From the NCBI GenBank assembly GCA_029555925.1, contig JAKPQU010000226.1, positions 1 to 31,988 of the forward strand: a stretch of DNA of 31,988 bases, written 5' to 3'. Below the pieces are notes generated by a model, which saw only the letters and a list, made by a program, of their open reading frames with translations, searched no databases and was not told where the DNA came from. Shown here piece by piece: positions 1 through 6,795 of the stretch; position 1 is the first letter of the stretch, and every line of letters begins with the position of its first letter. Source of the DNA: Bacillota bacterium (GTDB lineage Bacteria > Eremiobacterota > SpSt-956 > JAKJGF01). Made by a program: the position numbers and the translations under genes.

Positions 1-117
1 GGCAAGAACAGACGAATGAGTAAAGATTATGAATATTTACCATCAAGTAGTGAAGCTTTTGTGTATATTTCGATGATAAGGCTTATGTTGAAACGCTTGG
101 TTATACAAATGGCGTAA
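1..117 (+). CDS. IS5-family transposase, C-terminal end (cut by window edge)
   Basis: The first 39 codons read through to a TAA at 115-117 and give a peptide with NRRMSKDYEYLP, then SSSEAFVYISMIRLMLKRL. This pattern (basic NRR, SKDYE, SEA, MIRLMLKRL) is the usual C-terminus of DDE transposases of the IS5 family (IS427/IS1031-like group), which cut and paste the element. The catalytic part lies left of the window, so whether the gene is intact cannot be judged. The inverted-repeat end five bases downstream agrees with this being the 3' end of an insertion sequence. Family level is fairly sure; subgroup is not. Confidence 0.75.
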   Translation, partial: GKNRRMSKDYEYLPSSSEAFVYISMIRLMLKRLVIQMA

Positions 118-121
118 TTAG

Positions 122-138
122 GCTTTTCAGACACCCTC
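122..138 (+). mobile_element. Right terminal inverted repeat of the IS5-like element
   Basis: GCTTTTCAGACACCCTC lies five bases after the transposase stop. The TTTTCAGACACCCTC-type end is typical of IS5-family elements. The following TA (139-140 region) could be part of the target-site duplication; the left end is outside the window, so this cannot be checked. Confidence 0.6.
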
Positions 139-249
139 TAGCATATTCCACTTCTTCATTCTTTCTGATCCTTTCACTCACTTTTTTGAAAGGATTATTC
201 GACGTTTCTGGGTGGTACACTTTTATTTGCCGCATTCGGTACATTTTAA

Positions 250-802
250 CATGCCATTGACATTGATGATATAAAGAAAATTCTTAAAGCTACCAATTTA
301 AGAAATTACTGCCTATTTATTTTAGGCATTAATTCAGGTCTTCGTATCTGTGATCTACTTAATCTGAAAATAAAAGATGTATTGGATGAAAAACGGAAAA
401 TAAAAGACAGGATTACTATAAGAGAACAAAAGACAGGAAAAGTAAAAAAATTTCCCATTGCAGATACAGCAAAAAAAGCATTAATGGAATATTTAATAAC
501 AAGAGATTTTCTATTGGATGAACTTTTATTCTTATCGAAAAAAGGAAAAAAAGGAAAACAAACAATCGGAAGACAACAAGCATATCGGATCATTAATAAA
601 ATTGTCAGGATGGTCGGACTCAAAGAAGGATACGGAACTCATACTTTAAGAAAAACTTTTGGTTATCATGCATATCAATCGGGTATTGATATTTCAATAT
701 TACAGAAGCTATTTAATCATTCAGCTCCCTGTGTTACATTAGCTTATATTGGAATTACACAAGATGATCTGGATTGATGTATATTTAAACTTGAATTTAT
801 AA
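250..802 (+). pseudogene. Mini tyrosine recombinase (integrase), frameshifted
   Basis: The reading frame from about 250 to 777 encodes a catalytic domain of a tyrosine recombinase: GINSGLRICDLL with the first catalytic Arg, a middle Lys in the beta-hairpin (REQKTGKVKKF), HTLRKTFGYHAYQSG with the His-x-x-Arg box, LFNHSAPCVTLAYIG with the second His and the Tyr nucleophile. It resembles the short (about 180-residue) integrases that lack the N-terminal arm-binding domain. No good ATG lies upstream in frame (a TAA is at 247-249), so the first codons appear damaged. The frame stops at TGA 775-777, but dropping one T there restores DVYLNLNL and a TAA at 800-802, the usual tail of this family. I therefore call it a pseudogene with a one-base insertion. 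It sits directly next to the IS end. Confidence 0.7.
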
Positions 803-898
803 TTTAAAGGCGATACAATATTTTATGAAGTTATGCGGGTTTGAGGGCTCATAGAGATACGAAAACTTGGCTCTATTATTGGATAAACTATCTTAACG

Positions 899-956
899 CC
901 AAAATTCGTCGTTTTGATCCCGGTACCCCTTTTAGGGCACTGGGGCGAATTTTTGG
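899..956. terminator. Inverted repeat at the 3' end of the NHL gene
   Basis: The arms CCAAAATTCG (899-908) and CGAATTTTTGG (946-956) are complementary apart from one extra T, and the spacer contains further GC-rich partial pairing around CCCC/GGGG. The right arm overlaps the last codons of the minus-strand NHL gene. It may act as a bidirectional terminator between that gene and the integrase remnant, or may be a repeat that has eroded the gene end. Confidence 0.4.
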
Positions 957-1930
957 ATGCGGTAGTTGCCAAAATCAAGTACATATACATTTCTTTCTAC
1001 ATCTATTTCTATACTGGTTGGGAAATATAATTCTCCATCTTTATTTCCATAAGAACCCCATTTGGTTAAAAACTTTCCGTTTGAATCGAATTTTTGTATA
1101 CGATTATTCCAACTATCTACTACATATACATTACTTTCTGCATCTACTGCTATTCCTCCGGCATCTTGTTTAAATTCTCCATCATTACTTCCATAACTGC
1201 CCCATTCTCTTATTAAGTTACCATTTGGATCAAACTTCTGGATATAAGAGACGTAAAAGCCTTGTATATTACCGTGAATTACTGAGTATGGCATACGTCT
1301 ATATAAACCATAAATATAGCCTGATGAGTCTATTGCAATTTCAATAGTATTTTGAGAATATGTAGTATATTTGGGATTAGATGTATCTAGAACTGTTAAA
1401 AATTCACCATCAGCAGTAAATTTTTTTAAGTAGGTACTATTATCTGATACAACAAAAATATTACCTTCCGAGTTAAAAGCAATATCTAAAGGTGAATTAA
1501 ACTCTCCACGTGTATCTGAACAATCTTTCCCTTCCCATTTTGATATAAACTTGCCATTAGAATCAAATTTTTGAATACTTCCCACATAAACAATCCCAAC
1601 ATAAATATTTCCTTTCAGATCAATTGCTATTCTTGAAGGATAGAAAAGTTGTCCATTAACTAAGCTTACAGGCCATTTAGTTATAAATTTCCCTGTGGAA
1701 TCGAATTTTTGTATACGGTAATTATAGCTATCTGATACATATATATTTCCATTTAAATCTACAGCTAACCCTGAAGGACAATTAAATTGACCCTCATTTT
1801 CACCTTTAGATCCCCATTTAGTTACAAACACATATTCAGAAAAATTTTGACATTTACTATTTTCAGATAAAGTAAATAAATAAAATACGAAAATACAGGC
1901 AGGTATTAAATATAAAACTTTTTTTTTCAT
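932..1930 (-). CDS. Secreted NHL-repeat six-bladed beta-propeller protein
   Basis: The 332-residue product starts with a short basic stretch (MKKK) and a hydrophobic segment (VLYLIPACIFVFYLF), a signal peptide or N-terminal anchor. The rest consists of NHL repeats. Six blade ends are visible, for example YRIQKFDSTGKFITKW, GSIQKFDSNGKFISKW, TYLKKFTADGEFL, SYIQKFDPNGNLIREW, NRIQKFDSNGKFLTKW and the last YRIQKFAPVP, each preceded by a GxIAVDxxGNIYVxD segment. NHL propellers bind proteins, glycans or nucleic acids; no catalytic motif is seen. The last blade stops early inside an inverted repeat, as expected when the first strand closes the ring. It begins 13 bases after the stop of the caspase-like lipoprotein gene, so the two are probably one operon. 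The ligand is unknown. Confidence 0.85.
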   Translation of the reverse strand: MKKKVLYLIPACIFVFYLFTLSENSKCQNFSEYVFVTKWGSKGENEGQFNCPSGLAVDLNGNIYVSDSYNYRIQKFDSTGKFITKWPVSLVNGQLFYPSRIAIDLKGNIYVGIVYVGSIQKFDSNGKFISKWEGKDCSDTRGEFNSPLDIAFNSEGNIFVVSDNSTYLKKFTADGEFLTVLDTSNPKYTTYSQNTIEIAIDSSGYIYGLYRRMPYSVIHGNIQGFYVSYIQKFDPNGNLIREWGSYGSNDGEFKQDAGGIAVDAESNVYVVDSWNNRIQKFDSNGKFLTKWGSYGNKDGELYFPTSIEIDVERNVYVLDFGNYRIQKFAPVP

Positions 1931-1943
1931 AATCGGCTCTACT

Positions 1944-4595
1944 TTATTTTTTCTGAACTATTACAGTTACAGGAGCAGGGAAATAGGTATCATCATATTT
2001 CCCCCCATCAGTATATATCTGTAACATACAGTCTTGATAATTATATCCGTTATCACCAGTAATTGGATTGATTGGTCGATTAGGATCTATAGGATAATAA
2101 CCTGGATCAGGGTTTAACCTGTTAGGATCATTCTGGATTAAAGGAGGAGAAGTGAATTTATTATAGGCATCCCTGACACTTAATGGTAGAGCTTCTGATT
2201 CCTGCTCCGGAATACCATCAACTCCAAACATCATATAACATAGAAATTTATATGCTAAACGTCTAGACCAGGGAACATAAGAATCTTTGCTGTTACCCAA
2301 ATAAACATAAGCAGTCTTAAATGGAGGATACCCCTTTAGACTATAGTCTGCAGCGGACTCACAAGCATCTAAATATACAATTGAATTTTTTATAGGTTGT
2401 TGTTGGCTCAAGAAATTATTACTCAGTGCTATATGTTTAATACGTATAATTTGTTCGGGATTATCTGGATCATTAATTTCAATATATGAATAACACCAAG
2501 TTCCGTCTATTTTATTCGGATCAATCTCCGAATATTCCTTTGCATTCAAACTTTGTGTTTCTGGAATATTATCAAAAACAGGTCCACAACTTAATGATCT
2601 TTTTGTTCCATGAGTAGCTATATAAATTATTCCATATTGACTTAAATTTAAAAAGTCGCTGGGTAAGACATAATTTCTTTCAGGAAGTATATTTAATGTT
2701 AACCTCTTTGTAAGCGTGTATACTGGATCATTAGGGTCAGGATGTTTGGGATCAAGTAATTCTGGAGGTGGTATATTAGGATCATGAACCGTCTCACTAT
2801 ATTCTAATTCATTATTTCTTGTTATTACTGAAGTGATATCATATACATAGCTGCCATCGTCATTTTTTAAACCTTTTAAATAAGTTAATATTTCATTATA
2901 AACTGTTTTATCATAAATATTCATCCACTTTTCTTCTTGCCAGACAAAAGGGGCGAGAATTAATATTTTATTTGAATAAACTGTTTGAGCTTTTTGTATG
3001 GGATTACTTAAAGAAGGTATTTTTCTAGATGTTTCATTATTTTTCACTAATACATTTTTATTTATTTTTCCTAAATTATTACTATCTTTGTTATTAGAAG
3101 ATGCATTAGGGTAAGGTTTCCAATTATCTTTTTCTCCAGCTATATGTACACTATGACCATCTGAAAACATAACCCACATTGCTGTATTATCAAAACTGTC
3201 TATTCCGGCTTTTTTGATACCATCAGGGATAGTGGATCCTCCAAAGGATTCTCCATTCAACCAAGCCACAGTTTTCTGGGTTGCTTGTTCGGCTCCTAAT
3301 TCTTTTTTCCATTGATTATATTGATATAGTAATTCTGAAACTCTTAGATCATAATATATATCATTAAAATCTCGAGGAGTAGGAGTAACTGATGGAGTAG
3401 AAGTAGGTGTAGGTTCTTCTCCAAAATTAAAATTGGTTAAATTGCTGTTGAAAAAATCTATAATTTTCTCTTCCCGGTGGCGTATTTTTTTGCCGTTATC
3501 TTCGATCCAATACGTTACTACGATTTTTCTGAAATGTCCACAAAATACGCGGGGTAATGTATATGAGCCGGAGGAATCTAACTTGCAAAAAGCTTTGGAA
3601 CCAATACTTTTGACATAACCCTTAATAAGTGGCTTTCCTCCTGTAGTAAATACTTTCCCGGATATACTGGCACATGATTTTATAATTTCTGTAAAAATTT
3701 CAAGCTGTAATCCGTTGGCAGTTTTTGCAGTTATTATACTATCGATAGGAGTGGTCAAATTTTTCTTTGCATAGAATAAACAATAAGCTTTCTCATATTT
3801 CTTTTTACCACAAATTTCTAAAAAGATCGGTTTCGAAGTTATACAGCCAAGATTAGGATTTTTAAGGGAAAAAGTTAATCCTGCTTCTTTTAAATTTATT
3901 CCTGTAGTGGAACTAATCTGAATTATAATTACGTCTCCGGGTAATATAAAGACTTTTTCAGGACAGGATTTAAGGGTTGCTCCTGTGGCATCGCTGGAAG
4001 TAAGATTATTTGAAGGATTAATTGTTTCCGCATCAATGTAGTGCTCATCGTCAAGAGATACCTCTAATTGGACGTTGGTATCTGTATCTACTACAACAGC
4101 CTGGCCTGAAATATATCCTTCGTTATTTACAGGAATAGGGGATTCATTAAGGGAATCCTGATACACTGTAAAAACTTTTGCTGTTTGAGGTAAAACCTGG
4201 CTATCCTTTAAGGTGGCAGATAATTTATCAGATAGCTCTTTCATATCTTCTCCCTGCCAATCTTGAGGGTTTTCCTGTTGTAAAGTAGAAAGTTGAGTTA
4301 ATAAAGGAGTAGAACCAGATGAGTCAGGATTAACTGCAGGGATATCCAGGACTGTTGTTTGTTCAACATTTTCTCCATCTTCAAGAGAGGTATTAGAGAG
4401 ATACAAATACGCATTTACAGGAACAGATGTTAAAGCAGGAGTCGGAGTATAAGTAAAGCTGACCGGAGTATTAACATTTTGATTGGTATTTATAAAACTG
4501 CTATCACTGCTGCCACAGCTCACGGCTATGAGAATAGTGCTTAATATCAAAAATAATAATAAAGTAATATTCAATTTTTTTGAGAATTTATCCAC
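1944..4595 (-). CDS. Lipoprotein with C-terminal caspase-like (clan CD) peptidase domain
   Basis: I choose the GTG at 4595 as start because AGGGAGGT lies seven bases upstream; the longer frame back to 4637 adds 14 residues without a ribosome binding site. The 883-residue product has a KFSKK n-region, a hydrophobic core and an AVSC lipobox with Cys27, so it is likely exported and lipid-anchored. Then follow Ser/Thr/Pro-rich sequence, two beta-rich parts (about 135-240, and a carboxypeptidase-regulatory-like fold around 310-390), a TPTPSVTPTP linker (about 395-407), a region with WVMFSDGHSVHIAG, and a C-terminal domain with IIYIATHG (His662) and SIVYLDACES (Cys745). Hydrophobic strand plus HG, and hydrophobic strand plus DACES, are the hallmarks of caspase-fold peptidases (C14/C11/CHAT-like). 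It could be a self-processing surface protease. The substrate is unknown and the subfamily not assigned. Confidence 0.75.
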   Translation of the reverse strand: MDKFSKKLNITLLLFLILSTILIAVSCGSSDSSFINTNQNVNTPVSFTYTPTPALTSVPVNAYLYLSNTSLEDGENVEQTTVLDIPAVNPDSSGSTPLLTQLSTLQQENPQDWQGEDMKELSDKLSATLKDSQVLPQTAKVFTVYQDSLNESPIPVNNEGYISGQAVVVDTDTNVQLEVSLDDEHYIDAETINPSNNLTSSDATGATLKSCPEKVFILPGDVIIIQISSTTGINLKEAGLTFSLKNPNLGCITSKPIFLEICGKKKYEKAYCLFYAKKNLTTPIDSIITAKTANGLQLEIFTEIIKSCASISGKVFTTGGKPLIKGYVKSIGSKAFCKLDSSGSYTLPRVFCGHFRKIVVTYWIEDNGKKIRHREEKIIDFFNSNLTNFNFGEEPTPTSTPSVTPTPRDFNDIYYDLRVSELLYQYNQWKKELGAEQATQKTVAWLNGESFGGSTIPDGIKKAGIDSFDNTAMWVMFSDGHSVHIAGEKDNWKPYPNASSNNKDSNNLGKINKNVLVKNNETSRKIPSLSNPIQKAQTVYSNKILILAPFVWQEEKWMNIYDKTVYNEILTYLKGLKNDDGSYVYDITSVITRNNELEYSETVHDPNIPPPELLDPKHPDPNDPVYTLTKRLTLNILPERNYVLPSDFLNLSQYGIIYIATHGTKRSLSCGPVFDNIPETQSLNAKEYSEIDPNKIDGTWCYSYIEINDPDNPEQIIRIKHIALSNNFLSQQQPIKNSIVYLDACESAADYSLKGYPPFKTAYVYLGNSKDSYVPWSRRLAYKFLCYMMFGVDGIPEQESEALPLSVRDAYNKFTSPPLIQNDPNRLNPDPGYYPIDPNRPINPITGDNGYNYQDCMLQIYTDGGKYDDTYFPAPVTVIVQKK

Positions 4596-4886
4596 AAAAG
4601 AAACCTCCCTTGAAGATTGTAAATTGAAATAAGACATTCTATCAAATTACAATAGAATCCTTCATAAAAGACTTTTTTATGAATTGAGGTTTATTTTTTC
4701 ATAAATGTATCACTAATTCTTTATTAGGGGTACAAGATAAGTGAAGTGATGAAGGAAATGGCTAAAATAAAGGAAAATATTGATAATAGTATAGATGATA
4801 AATTGAAGAGATTTGATGTAATAATGGACTATTCTCTTGTAGATAAAATTAAATTTAGATATATTAGAATAATCAGGGCATTAACT
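4596..4886. other. Intergenic region with two small hairpins
   Basis: No convincing gene. ATTCTAT (4636-4642) and ATAGAAT (4652-4658) form a seven-base inverted repeat just upstream of the lipoprotein gene. TTCATAAAA (4661-4669) and TTTTATGAA (4675-4683) form a nine-base stem with a five-base loop. These could be operator or terminator elements. An open frame of 52 codons (plus, 4749-4907) has no family signature. Confidence 0.4.
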
Positions 4887-5217
4887 TCAATTACGAATTT
4901 GTTTTAGTTTTTCTATTTCTTCTACTGATATACCTGTAGCTTTAGATATTTTTTCTATAGGCATATCCATTTCTAAAAGATTTTTTGCAACTTCTTCTTT
5001 GCCTTTCATCTCAGCCTGATATAATCTGGAAGCTTCATCATGACGTGCTTTTGATCTCATCTCAAGTATCTCCCTTATCATGTCATCATTAGAAGCTCTT
5101 ACTAACTCGTGTAAAGCCATGACAATCTCCTCCTCTTCTTTGAGCTCTTCCGGTAAATTTTCCAAATCATTTGCATAAATCTCTCCAAACTTTAATGCAA
5201 GAAGCGTAGGGTAGAAT
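4887..5217 (-). pseudogene. C-terminal fragment of an Rpn/PD-(D/E)XK transposase-type protein
   Basis: The open frame runs from about 5217 to the stop at 4887 and encodes roughly 110 residues, beginning near AFYPTLLALKFGEIYAND and ending with EVAKNLLEMDMPIEKISKATGISVEEIEKLKQ. The ending (charged helix, then AKNLL-x-G/D-x-PIEKI-x-x-A/K-TGLS-x-EEIEKL) is the typical tail of Rpn-like recombination-promoting nucleases/putative transposases. The nuclease core that should precede it is missing; upstream lies the 3' end of a group II intron remnant. An in-frame TTG at 5165 exists, but there is no good ribosome binding site, so I read this as a remnant that probably carried the intron as an insertion. 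Confidence 0.6.
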
Positions 5218-5262
5218 GCCGACGAGGTACTTTTGCAAGCCCTTTTTCAACATCTCCCCTCC

Positions 5263-5296
5263 GAACCGTACGTGATAGTTTCCCATCATACGGCTC
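5263..5296 (-). ncRNA. Group II intron domain V
   Basis: On the minus strand these 34 bases begin GAGCCGTATG and end CGTACGGTTC, closing a hairpin with a GGGAAACT-type loop region. Length of exactly 34, the AGC catalytic triad and the GAGCCGTA/TACGGTTC pairing match domain V of bacterial group II introns, the catalytic core of the ribozyme. Domain VI and the 3' splice site should lie between about 5205 and 5262 but cannot be placed exactly. Confidence 0.8.
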
Positions 5297-5323
5297 TCCA
5301 GTATCTTTAATTTAAGTCTCCTG

Positions 5324-6271
5324 CTAAAAAGTCCCACTATGTATTTTTCTATGACATTTTCTACATAGTGCTAAGGTTTTTCTGTTTCTTGCTATCATCA
5401 GTTTAACCCAGTGCGGAGGTTCTCTTTTTCCTTTATATCGATTTTTCAAGTCCTTTAGTTTTCTTATGTGGTGAATTTCTATATCTTCCTGAGAATTACA
5501 TATTTCACACGTATTATTTAGTAATCTTTGAATTAGTTCACTACTTCTTGCTACTATTGATTTAACGGGTTTATCTATTATTCTATGGTATTTTTCTCTT
5601 CTGAAAGGTTTAGCTCCAAATCTCGCTGTTAATGGTGTTTTACCTGTTCTTTCTACTTTTACTTCTAATCCTTTTGTTCCTGTTTCAAATCTCTTGTGGT
5701 ATTTTCTGTGAATTCAGTTAGAACTTTTTCTATGTTTGTTGGCAAGTGTTTTCAATAAAGAACTCATATAAAAATATCTTAACTTGGATAGTCTTTTCGT
5801 TACATTATAAGCAGGGTAATAATAATTTAAAAGACCTTGGAATTCTGCATTATAGGTAAATACTATTTCAAAATCACTTCTATCTAACAATTCTGCTCTT
5901 TGATATGGTTTTCCATTTCTACTTACTCTTTTTAAGTGTTCTTTTATTATTTCTGTTGGTACTTGTAATAAGGGGTGTCCATTGATAGTTCTTTTGCCTC
6001 TATAACATTTGCTATTACTTTTTCCCATTTTTATATCATATCCTAAAAATCTGGCTCTATTTTCTGTGGCGTGTGTTATCAGGGTTTTTTCTACTGACAT
6101 TTCTAATCCTAGTTTTTCTTTAAGGAAATCTTCTATTTTTTTCTTTATCATTTCTGCTTCTACTTTAGGGCCTGCAAAGCCCAGAAGGAAATCGTCAGCA
6201 TATCTGACATATTTTAATCTTCTGTAGTTCTTATCCTGAGTATCTTTTGTGGGTAGAGTTCTTCTGTACAT
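5324..6271 (-). pseudogene. ltrA: Group II intron-encoded reverse transcriptase/maturase/HNH, 5'-truncated with internal stop
   Basis: The frame 6271-5714 begins just before KYVRYADDFLLGF (RT block 5 with the YADD catalytic aspartates) and continues through blocks 6-7 and the maturase domain X (FQGLLNYYYPAYN). It stops at TGA 5714-5716. Reading on in the same frame gives YHKRFETG, PLTARFGAKPF and then an HNH endonuclease: CEICNSQEDIEIHHIRKL, CRKCHRKIHSG and a TAG at 5324-5326. So one TGA codon divides an otherwise continuous maturase-HNH frame. The fingers and RT blocks 0-4 are missing; at 6271 the frame abuts unrelated sequence. Such proteins splice and reinsert their own intron. Here loss of the 5' half and the stop make it inactive. 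Domain V lies just downstream, as expected. Confidence 0.85.
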
Positions 6272-6322
6272 TTTTCAACCGGATTCTGAGAGAAAAAAAG
6301 TGCATTTTTCAGCAGGATTTTG
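6266..6322. repeat. Two imperfect 23-bp direct repeats, 34 bp apart
   Basis: GTACATTTTTCAACCGGATT (starting 6266) and GTGCATTTTTCAGCAGGATT (starting 6300) agree in 19 of 23 positions over the full unit. They lie exactly at the junction between the reverse transcriptase remnant and the PglY-like fragment. Spaced short direct repeats are typical of the ends of IS21-like elements, where they bind transposase, so this may be the leftover end of such an element. No transposase gene is seen. Confidence 0.45.
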
Positions 6323-6795
6323 CACAGGTGAACAGAAAAAAAGATATCCCTTTCTTGTTGTTTCCCGATTATGCCATTCCACTTCATGTTCCCATATATT
6401 AAAACCTGTTATATAGGTTGAAGAGTTTACTTTTTCCGTAAGATGTTTTAAGATTTCATAATAATAAGTATCTAAAGAGTCATCCTCAAGGGATGTGGCC
6501 CTGTCTTCTATAATGGCATCAAAATCTATATCTTTCTTTAAATCCAGGTAATACTGGCCGTTTTCCTCATTTTGACTGATGAACTGCCTGTTAACTGTAA
6601 TTAAAATTTCTTTGAGTATGACATTTATAGTACTGTTCAGGAAATGGGCATCAGGCTGCGGCAGTTTGAGAAATATAAAAAGTTCATCCTTCAGTTCTTC
6701 GGAAGTTATCCCCAGTTTACTGTAAATATCTCCTGTGGTAAGCCTGTGTATTGAAAGTCCTTCAATAATTCTCAAAGCTGAAGGTTTATCCTGCC
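6275..6795 (-). pseudogene. Internal fragment resembling DUF6079/PglY (BREX-type ATPase)
   Basis: The open frame reads KPSALRIIEGLSIHRLTTGD, then IYSKLGITSEELKDELFIFL, GQYYLDLKKDIDFDAIIEDR, ITGFNIWEHEVEW and TTRKGYLFF. From memory these blocks match the middle of the large (about 1200-residue) DUF6079 proteins, which include PglY of type 2 BREX phage-defence systems. Only about 170 residues are present: the start (TTG 6775 at best) has no ribosome binding site and homology begins upstream of it, overlapping the end of the coiled-coil nuclease gene in another frame. The last residues (NPAEKCTFFLSESG) come from the repeated junction sequence at 6266-6322. The ATPase P-loop is absent. I read it as a piece of a destroyed defence gene; the family call is likely but not certain. 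Confidence 0.5.

Noticed and set aside
778..898. Region after the integrase considered as an attI/attC integron site
   Set aside because: TTATGCG occurs, but no paired inverse core site is seen and the recombinase lacks integron-integrase features.
4749..4907. 52-residue plus-strand frame (MKEMAKIKENIDNSIDDKLK...)
   Set aside because: No family signature, weak start context, and it overlaps the end of the Rpn fragment on the other strand.
5714..5716. In-frame TGA considered as a recoded sense codon
   Set aside because: TGA is the natural stop of several intact genes here (for example at 22546-22548 and 24900-24902), so a nonsense mutation is more likely.
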